Source of the DNA: an uncultured Prochlorococcus sp.
GTDB taxonomy: Bacteria; Cyanobacteriota; Cyanobacteriia; PCC-6307; Cyanobiaceae
Direction: 5' to 3'
Assembly (NCBI GenBank): GCA_902564535.1
Contig: CACFBG010000001.1
Coordinates: 62,001-126,000, forward strand
Length of the DNA: 64,000 bases
The translations under genes and the position numbers were made by a program. Positions within the stretch are counted from its first letter, which is position 1. The number at the start of each line of letters is the position of its first letter. Below the pieces are notes generated by a model, which made no database searches, was not told where the DNA came from, and saw nothing but the letters and a program-made list of their open reading frames with translations. Shown here piece after piece: positions 1-9,507 of this stretch.

Positions 1-290
1 TGGTTACCACCTAATAACAAGCAGCCAATATGATAATTAAACCAATAAATTGGCAGATAAGTAACAGGGTTACTTATCCAGGTCGCCGAAATAGCCAATA
101 ACCGATTACCTTTAAGAATTCTTGAAAGAATTACACCTAAAAACATCTGCAAACCAAACAAGGGGAAACACCCACTGAAAACGCCACAAGCAAGACCCCG
201 TGACCTCTGCGCTGGAGTTCCCTCCTGCTGCCACAACCAAACACAATAATCTTTGATCTTGCTAACCAATGTGCGAGAAAATTTGAACAT
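1..290 (-). CDS. DUF2062 family membrane protein, partial
   Basis: This reading frame starts at an ATG at 290 and runs leftward off the window edge, so only about the first 96 residues are present. The N-terminus is basic, followed by a glycine- and phenylalanine-rich hydrophobic stretch containing GVFSGCFPLFGLQMFLG, then WISNPVTYLPIYW. These features are typical of the small DUF2062 membrane proteins that many cyanobacteria encode, and their function is not established. It is divergent from mnmE, and the two share a spacer of about 70 bases. Family assignment is by pattern recognition of the two motifs. Confidence 0.8.
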   Translation of the reverse strand, partial: MFKFSRTLVSKIKDYCVWLWQQEGTPAQRSRGLACGVFSGCFPLFGLQMFLGVILSRILKGNRLLAISATWISNPVTYLPIYWFNYHIGCLLLGGN

Positions 291-360
291 CAGCGATTGT
301 TTTTAATCACGACATTCCAAACTGGGATGAATCTTCAAGCAGTCTGAACAAAGTGCCACA

Positions 361-1755
361 ATGTCTTATTCATTTCCTACTGAAGATACTATCGCTGCAA
401 TTTGCACTGCAATTGCAGCAGGACAAGGTGGTGTAGCAATAATACGAATTTCGGGGTCAAAAGCAAAAGAAATAGGAGAAAGCGTAGTCACCACTTCAAA
501 AAATAAGACATGGGAAAGTCATCAAATCATGCATGGCTTTGTCCTTTCAAAGGACAAAGCAGAGCGAATAGATGAAGTCCTTGCTTTTCTCATGGCAGCT
601 CCTAAAAGCTTTACAGGGGAGGATGTAGTCGAAATTCATTGTCATGGCGGGTTAATAGCCGTTCAAAGAGTTCTTGAAATGGTTTTAGCAACCAATCAAG
701 CACGCAGGGCTCTCCCAGGTGAATTCACTCAACGAGCAGTATTAAATGGCAAAATTGATTTAGTAAAGGCCGAATCAATCAATGAATTAATAACAGCGCG
801 TAGTCACAAAGCCGCACAATTAGCAATGACAGGAATCGATGGGGGTATCCAACGAAAGATCGATATGTTTAGAGAAAGATTATTAGATCAATTAAGCGAA
901 TTAGAAGCAAGAGTTGATTTTGAAGATGAGCTACCTCCTTTAGATGGAGAAAAACTTTTAGAAGAAATTAATGATGTACAAAAATCTCTAATTCAATTAG
1001 TTAATGATGCTAATCAAAGATCAATTATTCATCATGGAATAAATATAGCCATCATTGGTAGACCAAATGTTGGGAAGAGTTCTTTACTAAATAGAATAAG
1101 CAAAAAGGAGAGAGCAATAATCACTAATCTTCCCGGTACAACAAGAGATCCTTTGGAAACGGAAATGATTTTAAAAGGTGTTCCAATAAAACTAATTGAT
1201 ACTGCAGGGATTAGAGATAGCGATGACGAAGTAGAGCAATTAGGGATAGAAAAGAGTCACAATGAAATGATCAAAGCTGACGTAGTTATTCTCATTTATG
1301 ATCTTACATTTGGGTGGACACAAAAAGATGAAGAATTACTAATAATGATCCCCAAGCAAACTTCTAAGTTAATTGTTGGCAATAAATGTGATTGTCTTGA
1401 TAAAGCCCATAAACAATCTGAGAAAAATCTTCAAAAGAAAAAAATTGCGGAAGTCATTTTTAGTGCAAAGTCAGGGGAAGGAGAAGAAAAATTGATCGAA
1501 GAGTTGTTAGAAAGATGCGGAGCCAGCGAAATTCAAAGCTTAGAGCTTGGGTTAAATGAAAGGCAAAAAGACCTCGCAAATTTAGCGGCAAGTTCCTTGG
1601 AAGATGTTAAAAAAGTAGCCAAGCAAAATTTACCATGGGATTTTTGGACAATTGACTTGCGGCATACAATTAAACTGCTAAATGAAATAACAGGAGATGA
1701 AATATCTGAAAATATTCTAAATAGAATTTTTTCACGTTTCTGTATTGGGAAGTAG
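361..1755 (+). CDS. mnmE: tRNA modification GTPase MnmE (TrmE)
   Basis: MnmE works with MnmG to place the (carboxy)methylaminomethyl group on uridine 34 of some tRNAs. The 464 residues match the family length. An N-terminal formyl-folate-binding domain with GQGGVAIIRISG is followed by a helical region and an inserted GTPase domain: G1 GRPNVGKSS near residue 233, G3 DTAG near 279 and G4 NKCD near 341. The protein ends in CIGK, the C-terminal Cys-x-Gly-Lys signature that family members use in catalysis. The ATG at 361 gives the usual N-terminus. nadC follows 66 bases downstream on the same strand. Confidence 0.97.
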   Translation: MSYSFPTEDTIAAICTAIAAGQGGVAIIRISGSKAKEIGESVVTTSKNKTWESHQIMHGFVLSKDKAERIDEVLAFLMAAPKSFTGEDVVEIHCHGGLIAVQRVLEMVLATNQARRALPGEFTQRAVLNGKIDLVKAESINELITARSHKAAQLAMTGIDGGIQRKIDMFRERLLDQLSELEARVDFEDELPPLDGEKLLEEINDVQKSLIQLVNDANQRSIIHHGINIAIIGRPNVGKSSLLNRISKKERAIITNLPGTTRDPLETEMILKGVPIKLIDTAGIRDSDDEVEQLGIEKSHNEMIKADVVILIYDLTFGWTQKDEELLIMIPKQTSKLIVGNKCDCLDKAHKQSEKNLQKKKIAEVIFSAKSGEGEEKLIEELLERCGASEIQSLELGLNERQKDLANLAASSLEDVKKVAKQNLPWDFWTIDLRHTIKLLNEITGDEISENILNRIFSRFCIGK

Positions 1756-1821
1756 AATTTGTTAATTGAGGAGGCTAAAAATTAATTAAGCCTTGACAGA
1801 ATCCATTATTTCCTAAGTCAA

Positions 1822-2685
1822 TTGCATTTACTAACTCCTTCTCTAATTAATCTACTAGATTCATGGCTTAATGAAGATATTGGCCGTGGAGACCTATCGA
1901 CTATTTGTCTTAATAAACTAATAGGCTCTGCTTATTGGGTATCAAGAAATACTGGTATTTTTTGTGGAAAAGAAGTTGTAGAATACCTTTTCAAAAAATT
2001 AGACAATTCAATTAAAATTGATTTTTTGATTCAAGATGGAGAGGGTTTTAGCTCTAATCAAAAGCTTCTTAAGCTGCATGGAAGTACAAAATCATTGCTA
2101 ACAGTAGAAAGAACAGCATTAAATATTGCCATGCATCTATCTGGGATAGCTACAGCTACCTCAAATCTAGTCTCAGAGTTAAAAGGAACAAATGTGAAGT
2201 TTGCCGATACAAGGAAAACCACACCCGGTCTGCGTGTATTAGAAAAATATGCAACTAGATGTGGAGGAGGAATAAATCATCGTTTCGGATTAGATGATGC
2301 AATCATGCTTAAAGAAAATCATCTCGCCTGGTCCGGCAACTTGGAATCAACATTAAAAAAAATGAAAGAGTCCACACCTTGGCCTACAAGAATCATTGTA
2401 GAAGCAGAAAATCCTAATCAAGCAGAAGAAGCTGTGAAGGCTGGGGCTGATGCAGTTTTGTTAGATGAAATTGCTCCTGAAACACTTACTTCACTTATAC
2501 CTAAGCTAAGAGATTTAGCTTCAAAAAGAAGTGGCTACAAAAATTCATCAGAAATTATTCTAGAAGCTTCAGGAGTTAATCCTAAGGACTTAAAAAAATA
2601 TGCCGCAACAGGTATTGATTTAATCTCAAGCAGTGCACCAATAACTAAAAGTTATTGGATGGACTTCAGCATGCGATTTCAATAA
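1822..2685 (+). CDS. nadC: Quinolinate phosphoribosyltransferase (nicotinate-nucleotide pyrophosphorylase)
   Basis: NadC converts quinolinate and PRPP to nicotinate mononucleotide, CO2 and pyrophosphate in de novo NAD synthesis. The 287-residue length is typical. The substrate-binding signature DTRKTTPGLRVLEKYA lies near residue 128, followed by the Gly-rich CGGGINHR and the MLKENH lysine motif. The C-terminal half has the alternating pattern of an alpha/beta barrel (VEAENPNQAEEAVKAGAD, then LEASGGVN-like LEASGVN). The start is a TTG at 1822 because no in-frame ATG precedes the conserved N-terminal region. It probably belongs to the same transcription unit as mnmE and argS. Confidence 0.96.
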   Translation: MHLLTPSLINLLDSWLNEDIGRGDLSTICLNKLIGSAYWVSRNTGIFCGKEVVEYLFKKLDNSIKIDFLIQDGEGFSSNQKLLKLHGSTKSLLTVERTALNIAMHLSGIATATSNLVSELKGTNVKFADTRKTTPGLRVLEKYATRCGGGINHRFGLDDAIMLKENHLAWSGNLESTLKKMKESTPWPTRIIVEAENPNQAEEAVKAGADAVLLDEIAPETLTSLIPKLRDLASKRSGYKNSSEIILEASGVNPKDLKKYAATGIDLISSSAPITKSYWMDFSMRFQ

Positions 2686-2758
2686 ATCCTCTATTGTGGA
2701 GAGTTATTGCAAAACAATTCCTAAATCCTCTATCAAGTCACAAGAGAAATAAAAAACA

Positions 2759-4549
2759 ATGCTCAGTATTTACAAAAACCTTAAGGAATGCCTCCATGAT
2801 GCGTTCCAAAAAGCACTATCAGAGCAAGAGATAAGCCATGTCGCTTCTAAAAGTTTATTTGACCCACAACTTGTCAATGCAAGCAGACCAGAATTCGGAG
2901 ACTTTCAAGCTAATGGGGCACTTCCTTTAGCCAAGGAATTCAAACTCCCTCCAAGGCAAATCGCTGAATTAGTTGTTGAACAATTAATTCAAAATCAAAT
3001 TTTTTCTGAGCTATGTGAAAAACCTGAAATAGCTGGCGCAGGTTTTATCAACCTAAGATTGAAAAAAAAATCTCTAACTAAAGAAATTAAAGTTAGATTA
3101 AAAGATAAAAGACTTGGTATTCCTAAAGCCAAATCAATCTCTGTAGTAATTGACTTCTCAAGTCCAAATATTGCTAAAGAAATGCATGTTGGACATCTGC
3201 GCTCAACAATTATTGGAGATTCTTTAGCTCGAATACTTGAATTTCGTGGGCACAAAGTTATTCGACTCAACCATGTAGGTGACTGGGGTACTCAATTTGG
3301 AATGTTAATCAGTTATTTGAAATTAGTAGCACCTGAAGCCCTAACCAAAGCCAATGCCATAAACATAGGAGATCTTGTAGCTTTCTATAAAGAGGCGAAA
3401 CAACGTTTTGATCTAGATGATGATTTCCAAAAACAATCACGTAAAGAAGTCGTCAAGCTACAAAATGGTGATAAAGATTCCTTAAAAGCCTGGGAGCTTC
3501 TATGTAATCAATCTCGACAAGAATTTCAGAAAATTTATAATCTTCTAGATATAAAAATCATTGAGCGTGGTGAGTCTTTTTATAATCCGTATTTAAAAGA
3601 AATCATCAAAGACCTACAAAATGCGGGTCTTTTAGAGATAGATGAAGGAGCAAAATGTGTTTTTCTGAGCGGAGTAACAGGTAAAGATGGCAAGGCTCTC
3701 CCTGTTATAGTTCAAAAAGGGGATGGAGGGTTTAATTACTCAACGACTGATTTAGCCGCTATTAAATACCGCTTTAGCCCTACACCATCAGGAGATGGAG
3801 CTAATCGGGTTATATATGTTACTGATGCAGGTCAAGCTAATCATTTTAAAGGTATTTTTCAAATAGCTACTCGTGCAAAATGGATTCCCAAAACAGCCCG
3901 TGTTGAACACGTACCCTTTGGTGTTGTGCAAGGAGAAGATGGAAAAAAACTTAAAACAAGATCTGGAGAAACGGTACGTTTATCTGATCTTTTAGATTCA
4001 TCTATTCAACGTGCAGAAGATGATTTAAGACAAAGATTAATTGATGAAAAACGAGAGGAAAGTGAAAGCTTTATTAAAGAAGTTTCTACAACAGTTGGAC
4101 TTGCAGCAGTAAAATATGCAGATTTAAGTCAAAATAGAATTTCAAATTATCAATTTTCTTATAAGAAAATGCTTGCTCTTCAAGGCAATACAGCGCCATA
4201 TCTTTTATACGCACTTGTACGTATAGCTGGCATAGCAAGGAAAGGGGGTGATCTTAATGAAAGCAGGCATGAACTGGAATTTAACGAACCTCAGGAGTTA
4301 AAACTCATTAGAGAGCTTTTAAAATTCGATGAAATAATAAATGAAGTAGAAGAAGAGCTTTTACCAAATCGATTGTGCGGTTATCTATTTGAGTTAAGCC
4401 AAATTTTTAATAGATTTTATGATCAAGTACCAATTTTAAAAGCAAAAAATCCTTATCGAAGTAGCAGGCTCTCTTTATGCAAACTCACAGCAGATACACT
4501 CAAGCTTGGATTACATTTACTAGGAATACCTACTCTAGCAAGAATGTAA
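2759..4549 (+). CDS. argS: Arginyl-tRNA synthetase
   Basis: This class I aminoacyl-tRNA synthetase charges tRNA-Arg. The 596 residues include an N-terminal Arg-tRNA recognition domain, the HIGH-type motif HVGHLRST near residue 142, and [13 protein letters not shown] near 393, which stands where most class I enzymes have KMSKS; ArgRS commonly lacks a canonical KMSKS. The C-terminal DALR anticodon-binding domain is recognisable from about residue 475 ([18 protein letters not shown]). The ATG at 2759 follows a 73-base gap after nadC. Confidence 0.97.
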   Translation: MLSIYKNLKECLHDAFQKALSEQEISHVASKSLFDPQLVNASRPEFGDFQANGALPLAKEFKLPPRQIAELVVEQLIQNQIFSELCEKPEIAGAGFINLRLKKKSLTKEIKVRLKDKRLGIPKAKSISVVIDFSSPNIAKEMHVGHLRSTIIGDSLARILEFRGHKVIRLNHVGDWGTQFGMLISYLKLVAPEALTKANAINIGDLVAFYKEAKQRFDLDDDFQKQSRKEVVKLQNGDKDSLKAWELLCNQSRQEFQKIYNLLDIKIIERGESFYNPYLKEIIKDLQNAGLLEIDEGAKCVFLSGVTGKDGKALPVIVQKGDGGFNYSTTDLAAIKYRFSPTPSGDGANRVIYVTDAGQANHFKGIFQIATRAKWIPKTARVEHVPFGVVQGEDGKKLKTRSGETVRLSDLLDSSIQRAEDDLRQRLIDEKREESESFIKEVSTTVGLAAVKYADLSQNRISNYQFSYKKMLALQGNTAPYLLYALVRIAGIARKGGDLNESRHELEFNEPQELKLIRELLKFDEIINEVEEELLPNRLCGYLFELSQIFNRFYDQVPILKAKNPYRSSRLSLCKLTADTLKLGLHLLGIPTLARM

Positions 4550-4573
4550 TGCAATTTTTGAGGAACTTGTGAA

Positions 4574-5662
4574 GTGACTTGGCCTAAACCCCGAGATGAA
4601 GTTTTAGCGATGGATCCTTATAAAGCTCCATTGGAAGGTCGACGCAATTTCCTTCGCTTAGATTTTAATGAAAACACAATAGGACCCAGTCCCAAAGTAA
4701 TTGAGGCTCTAAACAAAGTCCCTCAAAACCATATTGCGGTATATCCTGAATATGCTGGTATTAAAGAAGCTTTAATAGAAAATCTGCAATACAAAGGTAT
4801 ACATATAAATCAATTTCAAATAGGTCTATTTAATGGTGTAGATGCAGCAATACATGCAATTTTCCATGCGTATGGTTCTAAAGACGACTATTTGCTAACT
4901 ACTGAACCAACATTTGGTTATTATTCTCCTTGCGCAGATATGCAAGGAATGAAAATCCTTGCTGTTCCTTATCAAGGAAAAAACTTTGAATTCCCATTGC
5001 AGGAAGTTAAAATTACCTTGTCAGAGAAAAAACCCAAGCTGTTCTTTATATGCAATCCTAATAATCCCACAGGAACAAAACTTGCAGCTCAAGTCATACT
5101 TGATTTAGCTCATGAATCTCCTGAGACACTTTTTGTTGTTGATGAGCTTTATGAAGCATTTGGTGGTGATAGTCTTTTACCAATCAGCAACTTTAACTCA
5201 ACTAAAAATATTTTAGTTCTTCAATCTTTATCAAAAACAGCAGGGCTGGCTGGACTAAGAATTGGTTTTGCAATAGGAAATAATAATGTTATTAATTTCA
5301 TCACTCGTGTAACAGGTCCATATGACATTAATTCATATGCCAGCACAGCCGCCATTGCAGCTTTATCTGATCAACAATATATAGATTCTTATGTCAATGA
5401 AGTTTTACTTGCAAAAAATTGGCTTCAAAATAAACTAATTAAATACAATATTAAACATCATAATAGTGGAGGCAATTATCTTTTAATCTGGCCAAAGTGT
5501 TCTAGCGAAGAAATAGAAAATAATCTCAGAGGAGAAGGTATACTGATTAGGAATATGTCAAAAAAACCTCTTCTTGATAATTCTTTTAGAGTTAGTATCG
5601 GGACCAGAGAACAAATGCAAAGGTTCTGGAAAGCATTAATTAAAAATAAAAATATTAATTAA
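4574..5662 (+). CDS. hisC: Histidinol-phosphate aminotransferase family protein
   Basis: A PLP-dependent class I/II aminotransferase of 362 residues. The N-terminus has the HisC-like RLDFNENTIGPSP pattern. FFICNPNNPTGT and VVDELYEAF are the usual PLP-fold motifs, and SLSKTAGLAGLRIG near residue 217 contains the Schiff-base lysine. The start is a GTG at 4574, 25 bases after argS. HisC makes histidinol phosphate from imidazole acetol phosphate, but related enzymes act on aromatic amino acids or cobalamin precursors. The neighbourhood holds no other histidine gene, so the exact substrate is uncertain. Confidence 0.85.
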   Translation: MTWPKPRDEVLAMDPYKAPLEGRRNFLRLDFNENTIGPSPKVIEALNKVPQNHIAVYPEYAGIKEALIENLQYKGIHINQFQIGLFNGVDAAIHAIFHAYGSKDDYLLTTEPTFGYYSPCADMQGMKILAVPYQGKNFEFPLQEVKITLSEKKPKLFFICNPNNPTGTKLAAQVILDLAHESPETLFVVDELYEAFGGDSLLPISNFNSTKNILVLQSLSKTAGLAGLRIGFAIGNNNVINFITRVTGPYDINSYASTAAIAALSDQQYIDSYVNEVLLAKNWLQNKLIKYNIKHHNSGGNYLLIWPKCSSEEIENNLRGEGILIRNMSKKPLLDNSFRVSIGTREQMQRFWKALIKNKNIN

Positions 5663-5670
5663 TATTTACT

Positions 5671-6408
5671 TTATTCAAAAAGATTAATTATTAGCTTATT
5701 AGAATTATTTTTTGACAGATTTGATATTTTACCTGATTCTATAATTTTAGCCTCTGGCATTAAATCTAAAAAAGGTTTTACACCATTAAGATTACAATCT
5801 AATGGTGATTGTTTTGTAGAATATTGAACAGGGATGACTCGTCTTGGATTAAGTTCTCGAACAATTTGTGCGGCTTCTTTATAGTTATAAACTTTATCTC
5901 CCCCTCCCACTGCAATTACCAAAACATCTGGCCTACCAAGAAGAATCTTTTCTTCTACGCCAAGAGGTGCCGCAACTCCTCCTAAATGAGCAAAGTTCAA
6001 TCCTGCCTGTTCCCATTGCCAAATAGTGCCAAACCCAAATCGACGTCCACCAAGCCGATCGTGCGGAACGGTAAATCCTTCAATTTGCATGTTCCTTATT
6101 CGATATGAACCTGGATTAACTAAAAACACTCCTTTAGCTACTTTTGCACCCTCATCCGCAAGTTCAGAACTTGCAAGGATGACATCTACTTTCAACTTTG
6201 GTTCCTTCAATCCTGTTGCACATCCAACTGCTTTGAAAGGATTTAACAAAATCGATCTTCCTGCGCCTTTAATCAAAAGGGAGCTATGGCCAAAGTTAGT
6301 TATCTCTACTCCCCCAGCCAAAACTTGAGGTGAAGAGATAATTAGCAATCCCAATGCAGCGAGAAAGGATCTCACACGAAATTGCAACTTGGTCATTTGG
6401 GCTGACAT
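5671..6408 (-). CDS. Exported metallo-beta-lactamase-fold protein with degenerate metal site
   Basis: The 245-residue protein starts with a hydrophobic segment ending in PQVLAGG, which looks like a signal peptide cleaved after VLA. The mature part begins EITNFGHSSLLIKG and has ILLNPF, the pattern of UlaG-like MBL hydrolases. Where the family has the metal motif SHxHxDH, this protein reads ASSELADEG, so three His positions are gone and only the Asp remains. Later His residues (VPHDRLGG, FAHLGG) are kept, as is RRVIPVQYSTKQ. It is convergent with the hisC-like gene. It may be a non-enzymatic binding protein or bind metal differently, and no function can be named. Confidence 0.8.
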   Translation of the reverse strand: MSAQMTKLQFRVRSFLAALGLLIISSPQVLAGGVEITNFGHSSLLIKGAGRSILLNPFKAVGCATGLKEPKLKVDVILASSELADEGAKVAKGVFLVNPGSYRIRNMQIEGFTVPHDRLGGRRFGFGTIWQWEQAGLNFAHLGGVAAPLGVEEKILLGRPDVLVIAVGGGDKVYNYKEAAQIVRELNPRRVIPVQYSTKQSPLDCNLNGVKPFLDLMPEAKIIESGKISNLSKNNSNKLIINLFE

Positions 6409-6431
6409 ACAAGCAAGCCTTTCAGGGAAAA

Positions 6432-7040
6432 TTAGATGTTTGTGTTGTTTGCTTCAGCAAGTTTTAAAAAATTGCTTAGCAATTGATGGCCGGATTGTGT
6501 AAGTACACTTTCAGGATGAAACTGTACACCTTGGATGTGCTGATATTCACTATGCTTAAGCCCCATAATTGTTCCATCCTCAAGCCAAGCTGTTATTTCT
6601 AAACATTGAGGCAAAGTATCACGATCAACAATAAGACTATGGTACCTAGTGGCTATCAAAGGTTGTGGTAATTCAGAAAATAATCCTTCTCCATTATGAG
6701 AAACTTGTGATGTTTTCCCATGCATTAGCTGCTTTGCACGCACAACTTTTGCACCAAAAACTTGAGCAAAAGCTTGATGACCTAAACATACTCCTAAAGT
6801 AGGAATTTTTGGAGATATTTTCGCTAAGACATCGAGACAAATTCCGGATTCATCAGGGTTCCCTGGGCCAGGAGATAAAAGGATTGCTGAAGGGTTCAAA
6901 TCTTTTATTTTGTCTATAGAAATAGCATCATTTCTTTTAACAAGAACTCTTTTAGCAATAGAATGTACTGAAGCTAATTCACCTAAAAACTGTACAAGGT
7001 TAAAGGTAAAGCTATCATAATTGTCAATCACTAAGAGCAT
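6432..7040 (-). CDS. pabA: Glutamine amidotransferase, aminodeoxychorismate/anthranilate synthase component II
   Basis: A class I glutamine amidotransferase of 202 residues supplying ammonia for p-aminobenzoate or anthranilate synthesis. Visible motifs are VIDNYDSFTFNLVQFLGEL at the N-terminus, the oxyanion-strand LLSPGPGNPDESG, the nucleophile elbow GVCLGHQAF (Cys near residue 84), MHGKTS, and the catalytic His-Glu pair in VQFHPESVLTQSG near residue 174. In cyanobacteria one such subunit may serve both the folate and tryptophan branches, so the choice between pabA and trpG is open. It lies 12 bases downstream of dgkA. Confidence 0.93.
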   Translation of the reverse strand: MLLVIDNYDSFTFNLVQFLGELASVHSIAKRVLVKRNDAISIDKIKDLNPSAILLSPGPGNPDESGICLDVLAKISPKIPTLGVCLGHQAFAQVFGAKVVRAKQLMHGKTSQVSHNGEGLFSELPQPLIATRYHSLIVDRDTLPQCLEITAWLEDGTIMGLKHSEYQHIQGVQFHPESVLTQSGHQLLSNFLKLAEANNTNI

Positions 7041-7052
7041 AAGCTTAAAAAA

Positions 7053-7487
7053 TCAAAGACCCATTTGAGTGATAATAGGAGGCAAAAGCAATAAACAAGC
7101 AATTAATAAGGCTCCCATCGATGCAACTAAAACGGATGCTGCTGCACAATCCTTAGAGGCTTTAGCTAATGGATGAAAACGACGTCCAATAGATAGATTT
7201 ACCACAGACTCTATAGAAGTATTTAGTAATTCCAAGACAATTACTAATGTTGAAGTAAAAACCAATATAGCAAGATCATCGAAATCTAATTTGAGAGATA
7301 TTCCCAAAACAAAGACAATCGTAGCCATTAACAAATGTATTCGAAAATTTCTCTGTGTATTTAGCCCAAACATAATTCCTTGGAAGGCATATTTAAAACT
7401 CACAAGTAAATTTCCTGATACTTGCCAAGAACTTATCCCAAAAGTCCTATGATTTTTCCTAACAAATTTTTTAAAACTTCTTGACAT
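7053..7487 (-). CDS. dgkA: Diacylglycerol/undecaprenol kinase family membrane protein
   Basis: A small integral membrane lipid kinase of 144 residues that phosphorylates diacylglycerol or undecaprenol. An N-terminal basic region is followed by SFKYAFQGIMFGLNTQRNFRIH and three hydrophobic segments. The family signature ELLNTSIESVVNL lies near residues 86-98, then KASKDCAAASVLV, where DgkA enzymes have KxxKDxxSAAV. All expected signature residues are present. It sits between ybeY and pabA in a tightly packed minus-strand run; in many bacteria dgkA follows ybeY. Confidence 0.93.
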   Translation of the reverse strand: MSRSFKKFVRKNHRTFGISSWQVSGNLLVSFKYAFQGIMFGLNTQRNFRIHLLMATIVFVLGISLKLDFDDLAILVFTSTLVIVLELLNTSIESVVNLSIGRRFHPLAKASKDCAAASVLVASMGALLIACLLLLPPIITQMGL

Positions 7488-7492
7488 TAATA

Positions 7493-8089
7493 TTATTTAT
7501 TAATAGATAGTTGATTCCCTGTCGAAAATGAATTATTAATTTTGCTTGTTGTGTTAATAAGTTGCTTCTGAAAAGTCAACATTTCCTCTAAAGCCTTTGA
7601 GTTAGGGTGATCCCATCCAAGGAGATGAAGAAGCCCATGGCTTACTAACCATTGTAATTCAACAACCAGTTCATGATTCATTTCTTTGGCTTGTCTTCTT
7701 GCAGTAAAAATTGAAACCACAATATCTCCCAGTTCAAGGCATTCATCTTCAGGTAAGGATATGTTGCTATCAATTATTGGAAATGACAATACATCAGTTG
7801 CCTGATTTTTTTCGCGCCAAGTACTATTCATTTTTTGAATAGTACTATCATCTGTAAATTGAAGTCCCATAGTTATCGAGCTTGCTTTTCTTAAAATCGA
7901 TGGACAATGTATGTTCAAATCATTTTTTATAATAAGCAACCAAGTTTTCAATATATCTTCCCATACCTGAGATTTAGTAAGTATATATTTAATTGAAGGG
8001 TCGGCAATAGTCTCTAGCACTTCTTTTGAAGGTATATTAAAGGCAAGATCTAAATCTAATGACAATTGTTTGTTAGGAAGAAGGTCCAT
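7493..8089 (-). CDS. ybeY: Endoribonuclease YbeY (rRNA maturation factor)
   Basis: YbeY is a zinc-dependent single-strand RNase needed for 16S rRNA 3'-end maturation and ribosome quality control. The 198 residues contain the zinc motif HGLLHLLGWDH near residues 151-161, matching HGxLHLxGYDH. Upstream are LNSTWR-like MNSTWREKNQATDVLSFP and ELGDIVVSI, both family hallmarks. There is an N-terminal extension of about 60 residues compared with short bacterial homologues, which is common in cyanobacteria. The stop is six bases from the dgkA start. Confidence 0.95.
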   Translation of the reverse strand: MDLLPNKQLSLDLDLAFNIPSKEVLETIADPSIKYILTKSQVWEDILKTWLLIIKNDLNIHCPSILRKASSITMGLQFTDDSTIQKMNSTWREKNQATDVLSFPIIDSNISLPEDECLELGDIVVSIFTARRQAKEMNHELVVELQWLVSHGLLHLLGWDHPNSKALEEMLTFQKQLINTTSKINNSFSTGNQLSINK

Positions 8090-8097
8090 ATCAAACT

Positions 8098-8295
8098 TTA
8101 ACTAGGCAGGTTTGGGCGACCTAACCATGCCACAAAAACAATAAAAGTGACCAACCCAATTGCTGTTAAAAAGAAATGAAATACACTCTGAGACCCTTTC
8201 CTAACCATGTTTTTCATGGCAAGCTTCACAAAGCTTGGTGATGGGGTGTTTTTTTCAGAATCCTTTCTTTTGTTCAGCTTTGATTCCATAATCAT
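8098..8295 (-). CDS. Small DUF3285 membrane protein
   Basis: A 65-residue protein with a charged N-terminus (KLNKRKDSEKN), the motif SFVKLAMKNMVRKGSQS, and one hydrophobic segment, FFLTAIGLVTFIVFVAWLG, ending in RPNLPS. This is the pattern of the short cyanobacterial DUF3285 family, which is of unknown function. It is predicted to be a single-pass membrane protein. It lies between prfB (5-base gap) and ybeY (9-base gap) on the same strand, suggesting co-transcription. Confidence 0.85.
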   Translation of the reverse strand: MIMESKLNKRKDSEKNTPSPSFVKLAMKNMVRKGSQSVFHFFLTAIGLVTFIVFVAWLGRPNLPS

Positions 8296-8299
8296 CTAA

Positions 8300-9428
8300 T
8301 TAATCATGTATTTGACTGACTGATTGTTCAATTCCTTGTCTCAAGAGAGAATTAATAAAGCAATCTAGTTCTCCATTCATAACACTTTGCACATCATTTG
8401 TCTCTTCACCTGTTCTTAAATCTTTAACCATTTGATATGGATGAAAAACATAATTGCGAATTTGATTGCCCCATGCTGCTTCAACCATGTCTCCTCTAAT
8501 GTCTGCTATCTCTGAAGCTCTTTGCTCTTTAGCAATGATAAGAAGTTTCGCTTTCAATAAAGCCATCGCTTTCTCTTTATTCTGCAACTGAGACCGTTCT
8601 TGAGTGCAACGAACTGCTAAGCCTGTGGGTACATGAAGAATTCTCACAGCAGTCTCTACTTTGTTCACATTTTGTCCTCCTGCCCCACCAGATCTACTTG
8701 TAGTTATTTCCAAATCCTTATCTGGAATTTCAAGTTCAACATCATTATCTAATTTAGGCATCACCTCAACTCCAGCAAAACTAGTTTGCCTTTTAGCATT
8801 GGCATTAAATGGAGATATACGAACTAAGCGATGAGTACCTTTCTCATTTTGCAGATATCCATATGCATATCTACCTTCTATCTCAATAGTGACACTTTTC
8901 AGACCTGCTTCTTCTCCCTCAGAAAGCTCATTTATAGAAACCTTCATCCCTTGCTCCTCAGCCCATCGGGTATACATTCGCAAAATCATTTGAGCCCAAT
9001 CTTGTGCATCGGTGCCACCTGCACCTGCATTGATCGAAAGCACTGCTCCCTCTTTATCATAAGGACCGCTTAAAAGTCGCTCTAATTCCCATCTATCTAG
9101 ATCCTTGCTCAAACTAGATAATCCTGCATTAGCTTCCTCCATCATTTCTAAATCTGGGTCTAATTCATACAGTTCTATAGAAGCCTGAGCATCATTAAGA
9201 ACTGTTTTCCATCTGCAAAGTTGATCAAGCTGATGCTTAATTTCGTCAAGCTGACGCATATAGCTCTGAGCTTTATTTTGGTTATCCCAAAAATCAGGCT
9301 GTGCAGCTAACTGCTCTAAATCATTTTTGCTCGCTGTCAAAGCCTCAACGTCAAAGACAATCCTGCGCCTTGCTCAGACGATCAGTTAAAACAGAAAGGT
9401 CTCTCTTGAAATCAGTAATGTCTATCAA
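8300..9428 (-). CDS. prfB: Peptide chain release factor 2, with programmed +1 frameshift
   Basis: RF2 terminates translation at UGA and UAA. The long frame (9340-8300, 346 codons) contains the RF2 tripeptide in [11 protein letters not shown] and the catalytic GGQ in [16 protein letters not shown]. It lacks the usual N-terminus. That part is encoded upstream in another frame from a TTG at 9428: the 25 codons ending [10 protein letters not shown] run into an in-frame TGA at 9353-9351. The sequence there is CTTTGAC, the classic RF2 recoding site. Skipping one T gives [12 protein letters not shown] and a 375-residue protein, the normal size. The TTG start is the best candidate; a stop lies six codons upstream of it. 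The gene is divergent from grxC. Confidence 0.93.
9350..9356 (-). promoter_or_regulatory. RF2 autoregulatory +1 frameshift site CTTTGAC
   Basis: On the minus strand the heptamer CTTTGAC places a UGA stop after the 25th codon of prfB. Ribosomes pausing at this stop when RF2 is scarce slip from CUU to UUU and continue in the +1 frame. A purine-rich AGGA lies about four bases upstream, a weaker internal Shine-Dalgarno-like element than the AGGGGG of enterobacteria. The downstream frame aligns exactly with the conserved RF2 sequence. Confidence 0.92.
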
Positions 9429-9507
9429 AATAAATGCTTGAATCTATAAACCTGACGCTATCAGTAAACGCCTCCTTCATAAGATCAATATCAATTCAAG
9501 AAAATCT

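Noticed and set aside
5650-5667. An 18-base perfect AT palindrome at the end of the hisC-like gene
   Set aside because: It consists only of A and T and overlaps the stop codon of a very AT-rich gene, so chance is likely.
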